From the NCBI GenBank assembly GCA_002897615.1, contig BDTX01000019.1:1-64000 (forward strand): DNA of 64,000 bases, given 5' to 3'. The translations under genes and the position numbers were made by a program. This DNA comes from a bacterium BMS3Bbin14. Its GTDB lineage: Bacteria > Desulfobacterota > Desulfobulbia > Desulfobulbales > Desulfobulbaceae. The notes below the pieces were generated by a model, which saw only the letters and a list, made by a program, of their open reading frames with translations, was not told where the DNA came from and did not search any database. This document shows positions 43,872-53,700 of this stretch, piece after piece; positions within the stretch are counted from its first letter, which is position 1; every line of letters starts with the position of its first letter.

Positions 43872-45999
43872 TATCGGCCGGCTTGCCCGGCGGGCAAAGA
43901 ACCAGGACCGGCCGGGACAGGCTCCGCACCACACTGCTTGACAACGAGCCGAAAAACATCCGGTTCAAACCGTAACGCCGGGCCGCGGTCATGATGACAA
44001 TATCATGATATTCAGCCGTCTGCATGATGGTCTCGAGGCGCGACTCGGCCGCTTCGACCAGGTGCCGGGTCTGGGTATCGAACAAATTCGTCGCCAACCA
44101 TCCCTGCAGCTCCTGATCGCTGGCCGCAACCTCCTCCTTGCTGCTGTCATGGTGGAGCAGATGCAGAAACGTAATACGGGGCTGAGTGGTCATGGCCATG
44201 GCCTCCAGTATCGGCAGCAGTTCGTCGAGTTCAAAGGGAAATAAAAACGGGACCAGGATCCGCTCGCACCTGAATGTCCCGGAAAAACGTACGGCGACGA
44301 CCGGGCAGGAAACCCCGGCAACCACCCGGTCAATAACCCTCTGAAAGGCCTGCGGGTTGCCGGCGACAGGATAGCCCAGGACAATGGCCCGGGCCTTGCT
44401 GCGCTCCGCGGCCGCAATCAGTCCTGCTGCCGGGGCATCGTGAATAACCTCGGTCAGCAAGGGATAGCCCATGCTTGCGGTTTCATCTTTCTCGGCCAGA
44501 AACAGGGAATCAGGATCCCCGTCATCTTGCCGCGCCTGCTCCGGCCGGTCAGAGACCCTGACCGCCAGGGGCAGGGCATGATAATAATGGGCCAGGATGG
44601 CGGCGATCCTGGCCAGGCCCCGCACCGTGGCGAAATGAAAGGCGCCGAAAACAACCACGCCGTTCGGCCTTGAGGCGGGGTGCAGCTTGCCGCCGGTCCA
44701 GGGGGCGAAACTGATGCCCTCCGAACCGCGCAGCCATGCGTTGCAGGCCCGGCGGCTGCGAGTGCCGCACTCGGGATGGTGCTCGACCGTTTCCCCCTCC
44801 CCGGCCCGCTCCAGGGTGTAACGGGCCAGCAGCGGTCCGAACAATTCAGAGAAGACGACGCCGGCCAGGACCACGGGGGTAATCACCGCCGACCAGGCGT
44901 CGAGCTGGGGATCACTGCTGATCATGAATACCAGGCCGATGGCCACCCCGGCCTGGGGAATCAGGGCCAGGCCGAGATAATTCCGCACCATGGCCGGCGC
45001 GCCGGACAACACCGCCCCCAGCCAGGCGCCGGTATACTTGCCGATGATCCTGGTCACGAAATAGACCAGGCCGAGCCAGCCGGCCAGCTTCAGGGCGGCG
45101 AGGTCAAGATGTACGCCGGCCAGGGTGAAAAAAAGCACGTAAATGGGGGGCTCAAAGGCGTTGATGGCCCGAAACAGGCGGACATCCCGTTCGGCCCGGT
45201 TAATGATGATAAACCCGGCAGCCATGCCGGCCAGCAAGGGCGAGAGATGCAGGAGCCGGGTTGTTTCGCCGCAGAGCAGCAAAAGCGCCAGGCCGCCGGT
45301 CAGCATCTCTTCGCGTTTATGAAATTTATTCAGCATGTAATCAATGAGCAGCCCGGTCAGCACGCCGATGGCCAGGGAGGAGAAGATCTCCGAGACACAG
45401 GCGACAACCGCCTGCACGGGGGTGCCGGCGCCCGGGCCGACGATCTGGTGCGCAACCGACACGGCCAGGCCGAATATCATAATGGCCAGGCCGTCATCAA
45501 CGGCGACAACCGCCATCAGGGTCGAGGTCAAGGGACCCCGGGCACCCATTTCACGAACCAGGTGGAGGATGGCGGCCGGGGCCGTTGCCACGGCCACGGC
45601 CCCGAGCAGCAGGGCCAGGACGACAGGATCAAGGCCGCGGCCACCACCGGACCCCGCGAGCATCCAGGCGGCCAGCAAGGTCCCGATGGTGACCATGACA
45701 AAGGTGCCGAGGGCCTGGACGATGCTGATCCAGGTGACGTCCCGGGCAATAGCGCCCAGGCGGCGCAGCTCGATATGCTCGCCGATGCCGAAGGCAATAA
45801 GCATCAGGGCGATCTGGGTAAAATGGTCCAGTTTATGGCCGACCGACTCAACCGTTATCAGGCCGAAACCGGAGGGGCCGAGGACCAGTCCGGCCAGGAT
45901 AAAACCGGTCACCGAAGGCAGTTTGATAAGTTGCGCAAACTTGGCGAACAGAAGACCGACCGCAAGCAGGACGGCGATACTGAGGGTCACCTCACCCAT
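43864..45999 (-). CDS. CPA2-type cation/proton antiporter with tandem Usp-like domains
   Basis: 711 residues. About 12 hydrophobic segments (1-385) include LPSVTGFILAGLVLGPSGFG and VAVDDGLAIMIFG, as in Kef/NapA-type Na+(K+)/H+ antiporters. There is no TrkA-N domain. Instead two Usp-like alpha/beta units follow (about 430-560 and 565-700; RILVPFLFPFELDELLPIL, IVIMTAARRYGLNRMFFGS with a nucleotide-type G-S-x-S-S-x-V-V end). The clear ribosome site GGAGAG precedes the ATG at 45999. The last residues, DSK, come from a MITE; the native end was probably a few residues longer. Confidence 0.86.
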   Translation of the reverse strand: MGEVTLSIAVLLAVGLLFAKFAQLIKLPSVTGFILAGLVLGPSGFGLITVESVGHKLDHFTQIALMLIAFGIGEHIELRRLGAIARDVTWISIVQALGTFVMVTIGTLLAAWMLAGSGGGRGLDPVVLALLLGAVAVATAPAAILHLVREMGARGPLTSTLMAVVAVDDGLAIMIFGLAVSVAHQIVGPGAGTPVQAVVACVSEIFSSLAIGVLTGLLIDYMLNKFHKREEMLTGGLALLLLCGETTRLLHLSPLLAGMAAGFIIINRAERDVRLFRAINAFEPPIYVLFFTLAGVHLDLAALKLAGWLGLVYFVTRIIGKYTGAWLGAVLSGAPAMVRNYLGLALIPQAGVAIGLVFMISSDPQLDAWSAVITPVVLAGVVFSELFGPLLARYTLERAGEGETVEHHPECGTRSRRACNAWLRGSEGISFAPWTGGKLHPASRPNGVVVFGAFHFATVRGLARIAAILAHYYHALPLAVRVSDRPEQARQDDGDPDSLFLAEKDETASMGYPLLTEVIHDAPAAGLIAAAERSKARAIVLGYPVAGNPQAFQRVIDRVVAGVSCPVVAVRFSGTFRCERILVPFLFPFELDELLPILEAMAMTTQPRITFLHLLHHDSSKEEVAASDQELQGWLATNLFDTQTRHLVEAAESRLETIMQTAEYHDIVIMTAARRYGLNRMFFGSLSSSVVRSLSRPVLVLCPPGKPADSK

Positions 46000-46174
46000 A
46001 ACTTTTTCTCTCCGTCAGCGGCCCGGCAACCGGTACTGATTTCACTCCTGCCGGGTGACAACCGGCCACCGGGCCCGGTAACCTGCCCGGCACGATAACT
46101 GTCGACTTTATAGATTTATTATCCATTATAATCCTTTCTTTGACATGCTACTGATCGATACGTTATAGTAATTG
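46000..46174. other. Upstream region of the antiporter gene
   Basis: Non-coding. It contains the antiporter ribosome site and GC-rich inverted stretches such as CCGGCCACCGGGCCCGG, then an AT-rich part. It presumably holds the minus-strand promoter, but no convincing -35/-10 pair was identified. Confidence 0.4.
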
Positions 46175-46325
46175 GTAACCGTCCAGCTCTACTCCACCTT
46201 CGGGCGATCAGCCAAGTTTGTTGGGTTTCGCTCCGCTTTGTGGTATTTCTGACTTGCCGGCAAGAATAAGGATTAAGCGAAACCCAATGTCTTGGCGATA
46301 ACCCGCTCTACGCCAACCTACGGCA
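46175..46325. mobile_element. Degenerate family A-like hairpin element
   Basis: It starts GTAACCGTCCAGCTCTACTCC and shares CTTCGGGCGATCAG with the copy at 62091-62246. The middle forms a large stem: GCCAAG plus GTTGGGTTTCGCT (46211-46232) against AGCGAAACCCAA plus CTTGGC (46276-46296). The far end (CGCCAACCTACGG) does not match a family A terminus and I see no target duplication, so this copy is old or chimeric. Confidence 0.55.
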
Positions 46326-46451
46326 AAACTCCGGATAGCGAAATAGCCGGTTATTTTGCAAACCAAAATTTACAAGGTCTGTCTTCCGAGCTTGGAATGG
46401 AAACACTTTACATTTTTTGCCCCGTGAACCATTTTTACCTTATAATACCAT
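46326..46451. other. Non-coding stretch before a family B MITE
   Basis: No gene or RNA is recognised. Its last five bases (ACCAT, 46447-46451) are the left copy of the duplication around the family B element. Before the insertion this stretch was the leader of plsC. Confidence 0.45.
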
Positions 46452-46695
46452 CCTGGATCCGTGAGCGTTCGAGAACGGTACAGATGCAGATAGCGAGCCT
46501 GCGAGACCTTCGAGGCGGCAACGATGTTGATTATCCTGGTGTGATATCAACTTTGTTGCCAACGCAGCAGATGCGCCGTTATCGAGCGCCCCGCAGGGCG
46601 GCGCGGTGAAGAGTATAAAATGCATTTATTTGTCAATAATGCAATAAATTCCACGTATTGCCTATAGTATAATCTCAAGCCGTCACGGATTCAGG
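46452..46695. mobile_element. Family B MITE, 5-bp TSD ACCAT at the plsC start
   Basis: A 244-bp element, CCTGGATCCGTGA ... TCACGGATTCAGG, flanked by ACCAT at 46447-46451 and 46696-46700. The right duplication provides the AT of the plsC start codon (ATG 46699-46701), and the element's end, CAGG, sits just before it. This is the longest family B copy and has the same orientation as the one at 31656. Confidence 0.93.
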
Positions 46696-46701
46696 ACCAT
46701 G
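46690..46701 (+). promoter_or_regulatory. plsC translation start made of MITE end plus duplicated target
   Basis: TTCAGG is the MITE terminus, ACCAT the target duplication, and ATG begins at 46699. AGG with a 3-nt gap is at best a weak Shine-Dalgarno. The native leader was displaced 249 bp upstream, so expression of plsC must now start inside or read through the element, or use this junction. Confidence 0.6.
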
Positions 46702-47412
46702 TCGCCACTGCAATATATCCGGGCCTCTCTGGCCCTCATTGTCGCCCCGCCGCTGACGATCGTGGTCAGCGTCCTGGCCCTGCTCGACCTGACTTTTTTT
46801 CGCAAGTCCCCGGCCAAGGCCCTGGTTTTCCCGCGAATGTGGGCCAGGATCACCTGCCGGATCGCCGGGGTCCGCGTTCGAATTGCAGGACTTGAGAATA
46901 TCGAGCCAAACCAGACCTACATCTTTGCCGCCAATCACGTCAGCCAGTTTGACATCTTTACTCTTCAGGGGTATTTTCCCCATGATTTCCGCTGGATCGC
47001 CAAAAAGGAACTCTTTCGCATTCCCATCTTCGGCACTGCCATGCGGCGGACAGGTTTTATCGCCATGGACCGCACCCACGGCCGCGCGGCCTTAAAAAGC
47101 CTGAACAAGGCGGCCGAACAGATCGCCGGGGGCACCTCGGTCATCATCTTTCCCGAGGGCACGCGCAGCCGGGACGGCCGGCTGCATCCCTTTAAAACCG
47201 GGGCGATCATGCTGGCCATCAAGGCCGGGGTGCCGGTCGTGCCCGTCGGCATTAACGGCACCTACGAAATCCTGCCCAAGGGCAAACTGCTTGCCGACTC
47301 CGGCGAGGTCGTCATCCGGGTCGGCACCCCCATTCCCACCGCCGACTTCACCTCTCACGACAAGCAGAAGCTGGCAGGGCAACTGCACGACCGGGTCAGG
47401 GAACTACTGTAA
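46699..47412 (+). CDS. plsC: 1-acyl-sn-glycerol-3-phosphate acyltransferase
   Basis: 237 residues with an N-terminal hydrophobic segment (LALIVAPPLTIVVSVLALL) and the LPLAT motifs: NHVSQFD (the H-x4-D catalytic motif), FIAMDR, FPEGTRSRDGRL (motif III) and VPVVPVGINGTYE (motif IV). It transfers an acyl chain to lysophosphatidic acid to make phosphatidic acid at the inner membrane. The length is typical. The start codon lies in a family B target duplication. The stop codon TAA is the first bases (GTAA) of a family A element, so the gene is bounded exactly by two repeat families. Confidence 0.93.
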   Translation: MSPLQYIRASLALIVAPPLTIVVSVLALLDLTFFRKSPAKALVFPRMWARITCRIAGVRVRIAGLENIEPNQTYIFAANHVSQFDIFTLQGYFPHDFRWIAKKELFRIPIFGTAMRRTGFIAMDRTHGRAALKSLNKAAEQIAGGTSVIIFPEGTRSRDGRLHPFKTGAIMLAIKAGVPVVPVGINGTYEILPKGKLLADSGEVVIRVGTPIPTADFTSHDKQKLAGQLHDRVRELL

Positions 47413-47545
47413 GTCGGCCCAGGCACCCCATCTTCACGCAATTGCTTCCGCCCGCATAAAAAAACTATAACGAGCGAAAACAATTACGCAAATATGGGGC
47501 ACCTGGACCAACTTACAGGCTTGAACAACAATGACCCATAGTTAC
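47409..47545. mobile_element. Family A-like element at the plsC stop codon
   Basis: It starts GTAAGTCGGCCCAGGC and ends CCCATAGTTAC (GTAAC in reverse complement). The hairpin arms are CCCAGGCACCCCATCTTC and ATATGGGGCACCTGGACC. The TAA stop of plsC (47410-47412) is part of the left terminus. A clean 8-bp duplication is not visible, probably because the region was later amplified in tandem. Confidence 0.7.
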
Positions 47546-47939
47546 CCCCCCGGGAGGGAACACGAGCTGCTCGATCTGACCGGGAAATGCCTCTCCGGCA
47601 CCCCATCTTCACGCAATTGCTGCCGCCCGCATAAAAAAACTATAACGAGCGAAAACAATTACGCAAATATGGGGCACCTGGACCAACTTACAGGCTTGAA
47701 CAACAATGACCCATAGTTACCCCCCCGGGAGGGAACACGAGCTGCTCGATCTGACCGGGAAATGCCTCTCCGGCACCCCATCTTCACGCAATTGCTGCCG
47801 CCCGCATAAAAAAACTATAACGAGCGAAAACAATTACGCAAATATGGGGCACCTGGACCAACTTACAGGCTTGAACAACAATGACCCATAGTTACCCCCC
47901 CGGGAGGGAACACGAGCTGCTCGATCTGACCGGGAAATG
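47426..47939. repeat. Three tandem 175-bp units derived from the family A element
   Basis: CCCCATCTTCACGCAATTGC begins at 47426, 47601 and 47776, an exact 175-bp period. Unit 1 differs from unit 2 at least by CTTCCG versus CTGCCG; units 2 and 3 look identical. Each unit contains most of the hairpin plus the flank with CCCCCCGGGAGGGAACACG. The last unit ends at about 47939 without the final 11 bases. The short open frames inside have no plausible protein features. Confidence 0.92.
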
Positions 47940-48079
47940 AATTGTTTTGCAACTATTTGCCGAACATGGCATAGTGATCTGGATTATTTCCGGCTGAAAC
48001 AAATTCAGCGTATCAGGCGCAAGACGCCTGTAATCTAACAACAAAAAAATATCCAGACCATCAAACAGGAATTGATCCC
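47940..48079. other. Upstream region of bamA
   Basis: A non-coding, AT-rich leader with a small hairpin CAGGCGCAAGACGCCTG and, near the end, CAGGAA as the bamA ribosome site. No defined promoter was identified. Confidence 0.45.
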
Positions 48080-50758
48080 ATGCAGCTGACATCGCGCTTT
48101 CCGTTCCGTTTGCATTCCGTCCCCGGACTGCTCCTCCTTGTTCTTGTCACTATCCTTTGCGCGGCCTCCGGGGAGGCCTGGGCCGTCAAGCAGAATACCG
48201 TCTTTATTCCGTTCAAAATTAATGCCGCCAATCAGCAGGCAATAGCAAAAAAGGCCGACGCGGCCCTGCAAAAGGAACTGCAGACCAAACACTTCACCAT
48301 GCTCAGCCGCGAAAAAGCGGCCAAGCTCGTTGACTATGCCGGTTCCTGGCCGCCGCCCCCTGCCGTTATCAGGCAAATCGCCAGGAAAACCGGTCTCGAT
48401 TACGTGGCCGTGGGCAGCCTGACCCTGATCGGCGGCCGGATGAGCCTGGACGTCCAGGTTTTCGACATCCTTGCCGCCGGCCCTCCCCATTCATCGTACA
48501 GAGACAACCTTACCCTTGACCAGCTGCCGACGGCCGTCCATGAGACAGTGACCGACATCCTCGGCTACACCGACCGTAACTTCATCATCGCCTCGATCGC
48601 GCCCGCCGGCAACAAACGTATCGACTCCGGGGCCATCATGCGCAAAATCACCACCCGGCCTGGTGACCTCTATGATCCGGTCCGGCTGCGCAAGGACCTC
48701 AAGGCCGTTTTTTCCATGGGCTACTTTGACGATGTGCAAATCGAATCAACAGATACGAATAAAGGTAAGGCCATTATTTTCCGGGTCAAGGAGAAACCGG
48801 TTATCAGCAAGGTGCTGATCGAGGGAACCGATGAAATCAAGGAACAGGACGTGCGCGATGCGGCGAATATCTCCGCCAACTCCATCCTGAACCCCGCCCG
48901 CCTCAATGATGCCGTGGAACGGATCAAAAAGCTGTATAAATCAAAGGGATACTACAAAACCACGGTCGCCGCGAAACTCAGCTATCCGACCAAAGACAAG
49001 GTAGTGGTCCGCTTTGTCGTGCACGAAGGGAAAAAAGTCTATATCGGCAAAATCTCCTTTAGCGGCAATAAAACCTTTGATGACAGCGACCTCCGTGACG
49101 TCATCAAGACCTCCACGCGAGGATGGTTCTCCTGGATTACCGAGAGCGGCATCCTCAAAATGGATGTCCTCAACCACGACACCGAGCGGCTTGGGGCCTT
49201 TTACCACAACCACGGTTTTATCGAGGCCAAGATCGGCGATCCCATCGTGAAACAGCAGGGCGGCAGAATCCACATCACCTTCCCCATCCATGAAGGTCCC
49301 CGTTACCGCGTGGGAACCGTGGAGATTAAGGGAGATCTCATAGAAAGCAAGGATAAACTGATGTCGCTTCTGAAAATCCGGCATGAAAAATTCCTGAATC
49401 GTAAAATTCTGCGGGATGACATCCTGCGCCTCACCGACCTGTATGCTGAACACGGCTACGCCTTTGCCGAGGTCCGCCCACACATCAACAGCGCCCCGAC
49501 CAGCAAACGGGTCGACATTGTCCTGACGGTGACAAAGGGCGCACTCGTCCATTTCAACCGGATCGAGATCGAAGGCAATACCCGGACCCGTGACAATGTC
49601 ATCCGCCGGGAGCTGGTAGTGAAGGAAGGGGGGATCTTTGACTCCAAGGCCATCCGCAAATCAACCGCGAATCTGCAACGCCTGGACTTCTTTGAAGACG
49701 TTTCGGTGACCCCGAAACCGACCGTCAACCCGGACCAGATGAATGTCCTGGTCAAGGTCAAGGAAAAATCCACCGGCCAGTTCAGTGTCGGGGCAGGATA
49801 CAGCTCTTCGGACAGCCTGATGTTCATGTCGCAGATCTCAGAAAACAACCTGATGGGTACCGGCAACCGCCTGTCCCTGGCCGCCAACCTGAGCAGTATT
49901 TCCACCCGTTTCAACCTGAGCTATACCGATCCCCGGGTTTTCGATTCCGAGGTCCTGGCTGGTATCGACTTGTATAACTGGCGCCGGGTATATGACGACT
50001 ACACCAAGGATTCCCGTGGCGGCGCGCTGCGGTTCGGCCAACCGTTTTTCGAAAAATGGCGCCTTTTTTACAGCTACTCCTATGCCACCACCACCCTTTC
50101 CGATATCGCCGACAATGCCTCCTGGATCATCAAACAGTCCGAAGACATCAAGGTGACCAGTGCCATCCAGATCGGGCTGGCCCGTGACACCCGAAACCGT
50201 TATTACGGTGCCAGTACCGGCTCCAAAAATACGCTCAGTATCAAATATGCCGGGGGCCCCTTTGGCGGTGACGCTCAATTCACCAAGGTCGAGGCGACCA
50301 GCAGCTGGTATTTCCCCCTGCCCCTTGACTGTGTCTTCCACATCAAGGGCGCGGCCGGCCAGGCCTTTGCAAACGAATCCAACAAACTGCCGGTATATGA
50401 ACATTTCTATCTCGGCGGCCTGGGTTCCATCCGCGGTTTCAAGTCCGCCCATATCAGTCCCAAGGATCCGGTGACCGGCGAACGGATCGGCGGCGACAAG
50501 ATGTGGTACGGCAATATCGAGGTTATCTTCCCGCTGGTCAAGAATGCGGGTCTGCGGGGCGTCGTCTTTACCGACTTCGGCAACGTTTACGCAGTTGGTC
50601 ATCGCTGGGATTTCGCCTCGGTGAAGAAATCAGTCGGCATCGGCTTCCGCTGGCTCTCACCCATGGGACCGCTGCGCCTGGCGTGGGGGTACAATCTTGA
50701 CCCCACCAGTGACGAAGACAGTTCGGTATGGGATTTCAGCATTGGCGGCGGTTTCTGA
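48080..50758 (+). CDS. bamA: Outer membrane assembly factor BamA with extra N-terminal domain
   Basis: 892 residues. A signal peptide (about 1-35) is followed by an extra domain of about 125 residues (NTVFIPFKINAANQQAIAKK ... TGLDYVAVGSLTLIGGRMSL) that resembles the TolB-N/CsgG-like fold. Five POTRA domains begin at about 167, 238, 318, 408 and 488, and a 16-strand barrel starts near 563. GLGSIRGF at about 780 is the loop-6 V/I-R-G-F/Y motif, and the chain ends in phenylalanine, the outer-membrane signature. It folds and inserts beta-barrel proteins. CAGGAA precedes the ATG. The N-terminal addition is unusual compared with the roughly 800-residue E. coli protein. Confidence 0.94.
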   Translation: MQLTSRFPFRLHSVPGLLLLVLVTILCAASGEAWAVKQNTVFIPFKINAANQQAIAKKADAALQKELQTKHFTMLSREKAAKLVDYAGSWPPPPAVIRQIARKTGLDYVAVGSLTLIGGRMSLDVQVFDILAAGPPHSSYRDNLTLDQLPTAVHETVTDILGYTDRNFIIASIAPAGNKRIDSGAIMRKITTRPGDLYDPVRLRKDLKAVFSMGYFDDVQIESTDTNKGKAIIFRVKEKPVISKVLIEGTDEIKEQDVRDAANISANSILNPARLNDAVERIKKLYKSKGYYKTTVAAKLSYPTKDKVVVRFVVHEGKKVYIGKISFSGNKTFDDSDLRDVIKTSTRGWFSWITESGILKMDVLNHDTERLGAFYHNHGFIEAKIGDPIVKQQGGRIHITFPIHEGPRYRVGTVEIKGDLIESKDKLMSLLKIRHEKFLNRKILRDDILRLTDLYAEHGYAFAEVRPHINSAPTSKRVDIVLTVTKGALVHFNRIEIEGNTRTRDNVIRRELVVKEGGIFDSKAIRKSTANLQRLDFFEDVSVTPKPTVNPDQMNVLVKVKEKSTGQFSVGAGYSSSDSLMFMSQISENNLMGTGNRLSLAANLSSISTRFNLSYTDPRVFDSEVLAGIDLYNWRRVYDDYTKDSRGGALRFGQPFFEKWRLFYSYSYATTTLSDIADNASWIIKQSEDIKVTSAIQIGLARDTRNRYYGASTGSKNTLSIKYAGGPFGGDAQFTKVEATSSWYFPLPLDCVFHIKGAAGQAFANESNKLPVYEHFYLGGLGSIRGFKSAHISPKDPVTGERIGGDKMWYGNIEVIFPLVKNAGLRGVVFTDFGNVYAVGHRWDFASVKKSVGIGFRWLSPMGPLRLAWGYNLDPTSDEDSSVWDFSIGGGF

Positions 50759-50789
50759 TCCCACGACTCTTCAACCTGATCCGGCAATA

Positions 50790-53700
50790 ATGCAGTCGCT
50801 CATCAAACGGCTGCCCGGCGGCCGTTCGCAGCTCGACATCTGCGGGCTGCACGGTGGCAGTGCGGCCCTTTTCCTGGCTCGAACCGTAGCCGCGCGCCAG
50901 CGGTCGGTCTGCTGTATCGTGCCGGCCGATGAACAGCTGGAGATCCTGGCCCAGGACCTCCGCCTCTTCAGCACCGCCGAGGTCCTGGTCTACCCCAGTT
51001 TCGAAATCCCGCCTTACACCCCCATGTCGCCCGATCCTGCGACCATCGCCCTCCGCCTGGCCACCCTGCACCGGCTGTTGAACAACGCCGAACCCTGTAT
51101 CGTCCTGTCCTCGGCCGAGGCCGTCTTGCGGCGGCTCCCGCCCAAGAGCGCGCTCGGCCGCCACAGCGAACTGGTCATGGCCGGCGAGGAAACCGACCGG
51201 GAGGCGCTGATCCGCTCGCTGACCGACGCCGGCTACCAGATATGCTCCATGGTTCAGCATGAGGGTGACCTGGCCGTGCGCGGCGGCATTATCGATATCT
51301 ACGCCCCTTGCCCGGACCCGGCCGCCGCGGGACCGCTGCGCCTTGACTTCTTCGGCGATACCATCGACTCGATCCGGCTCTTTGACCCGGTTTCCCAGCG
51401 TTCCACGGCAGAGCTTGAAGAGGCGGTCCTGCTGCCGGCAACCGACATCCTCTTTCCGGCACCGGCACAGGACCAGGCCTGGCTCGGCTTCCTGAAAAAA
51501 ACGGCAGCCGCACTCGGCTGGCCGCGGGACCGGGCCGACCACCTGCTCATGCAGTTCGAAGAACATATTCGCTTTGCCGGGATCGAGTTCTTCCTGCCCC
51601 TGCTTTTTCCTGAACCTGATCCGGTACAGACCCTGTTCGATTACCTGCCGGCAGACTCGATCATGGTCTTCGACGACCCGGCCGCGGTCAACCAGCAGGT
51701 CAACCTGCTCCGGGACCGCATCATGGCCAACTACGACGAGGCTCTCCAAAAGGACGCTGCCGTCCTGCCGCCGCCCCATCTCTTTCTCGACCAACAGGAA
51801 CTTGACCGCCAGGCGGCACGCTTCCCGGTTCTCAATCTCCGCCCCCTGCCGGACCCCGACGGTTCTCACGAAACGCTCACCCTGACCACCGGCGACCATA
51901 CCCTGCTGCGGCAGGAAACGGACTTGCAGCGCAAAAAACGCGGCACCCTCGCCCCCCTGGTCGATCGGCTCATGACCTGGACCGGCAGCGACGACACCGT
52001 GATTCTGGCCTGCCGCTCCGCCCGCCAGGCCCATCATCTCGGGCAGATGCTGGCCGGTTACCAGGTAGAGACCGCTCCGGCCGCCACGCCCCTCGATTTC
52101 ACGGGTTTCAAGACCGGCCCCCGGGTCCGTCTCGCTGACCAGCCGCTGTCCCGCGGTTTCGACCTGCCAGGGGAAAAACTGCATATCCTGTCCGCAGGTG
52201 AACTTTTCGGCGAAAAACGGCTGCGGCCGGGCAAAAGGGAAAAAGGCGCGGTCACCGCAGAGGAACAGGTCCGGATCGAAGAGCTGTCACCCGGTGACGC
52301 AGTGGTCCACCGGGACCACGGAATCGGGATTTTCCAGGGGCTGCTGAACATGGAAGTCGCCGGCCGGCGCAGCGATTTCATGCAGATCGAATACCTGGGC
52401 GGCGACAAGCTCTACGTGCCCGTGGACCGGCTGCACTGGATCAGCCGTTACCAGGGCCTGACCGATCAGCAGACGAAACTCGACCGGCTGGGCTCCGACA
52501 AATGGCAGCATACCAAGAAAAAAGTGACCGACGCGGTCTGGAAAGTGGCCCAGGAACTGCTTGACATCTATGCCCGCCGTGACCTGCGCCAGGGGCACGC
52601 CTTCACCCAGCCCGGCGAACTCTACCAGGAGCTGGAAAATTCCTTTCCCTACGACGAGACCAGCGGCCAGGGCAAGGCCATTGCAGACGTCCTGCACGAC
52701 CTGACCAGCGACCAGCCCATGGACCGCCTGGTCTGCGGCGATGTCGGCTACGGTAAAACCGAGGTGGCGGTCCGGGCCGCCTTCAAGGTGATTGAGGACG
52801 GCTACCAGGCCGCCCTGCTCGTACCGACGACCGTGCTGGCGGAGCAGCACGCCGCGACCTTCCGGGAACGGCTGGCCTCATTCCCGGTACGGATAGCCTG
52901 TATCAACAGGTTTCGCACGCCGGCGCAGCAAAAAGAGATCATTCGCGATCTTGCCGAGGGCCGGATCGACCTGCTGATCGGTACCCACCGGTTACTGTCC
53001 CGGGATATTGTTTTTCAAAAACTCGGCCTGCTGATCGTGGACGAGGAACACCGGTTCGGCGTCACCCACAAGGAAAAAATCAAAAAACTGCGGGCCGAAG
53101 TGGACATCCTGACCCTGACCGCCACCCCGATCCCGCGCACCCTGCAGATGTCGCTGCTCGGCATCCGTGACCTGTCGGTGATCTCCACTCCCCCCCGGCT
53201 CAGGCGTTCGATCAAGACCTTCCTGGCCCGTCATGATGACCTGGTCATCCGCGAGGCCGTTGTCCGGGAGTTGCAGCGCGGGGGGCAGCTCTTTTTCGTC
53301 CACAACCGGGTCGGCTCCATCAGCCACGTCTCCCGGAATATTGAGAAACTGGTACCCCAGGCCCGGATCGCCGTGGCCCACGGCCAGATGCCCGGCCATC
53401 TCCTGGAAAAGATCATGGTCAGGTTCATCAACCACGAGATTGATGTCCTGGTCTGTACCACGATCATCGAATCCGGCCTGGACATCCCCAATGCCAACAC
53501 CATTATCATCAACCGGGCCGACAACCTGGGGCTGGCGGATATCTACCAGCTGCGCGGCAGGGTGGGCCGGTCGAGCCGGCAGTCCTACGCCTACCTGCTG
53601 GTTCCCTCGCTGGAGAACCTGACCGGCGAGGCCACCAAACGGCTGCGGGCGCTGATGGACTGCAACGAGCTGGGCGGCGGTTTCAAACTGGCCATGAACG

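Noticed and set aside
47531-47891. Two identical 61-residue open frames
   Set aside because: They are products of the 175-bp tandem repeat, with no ribosome site and no protein-like features.
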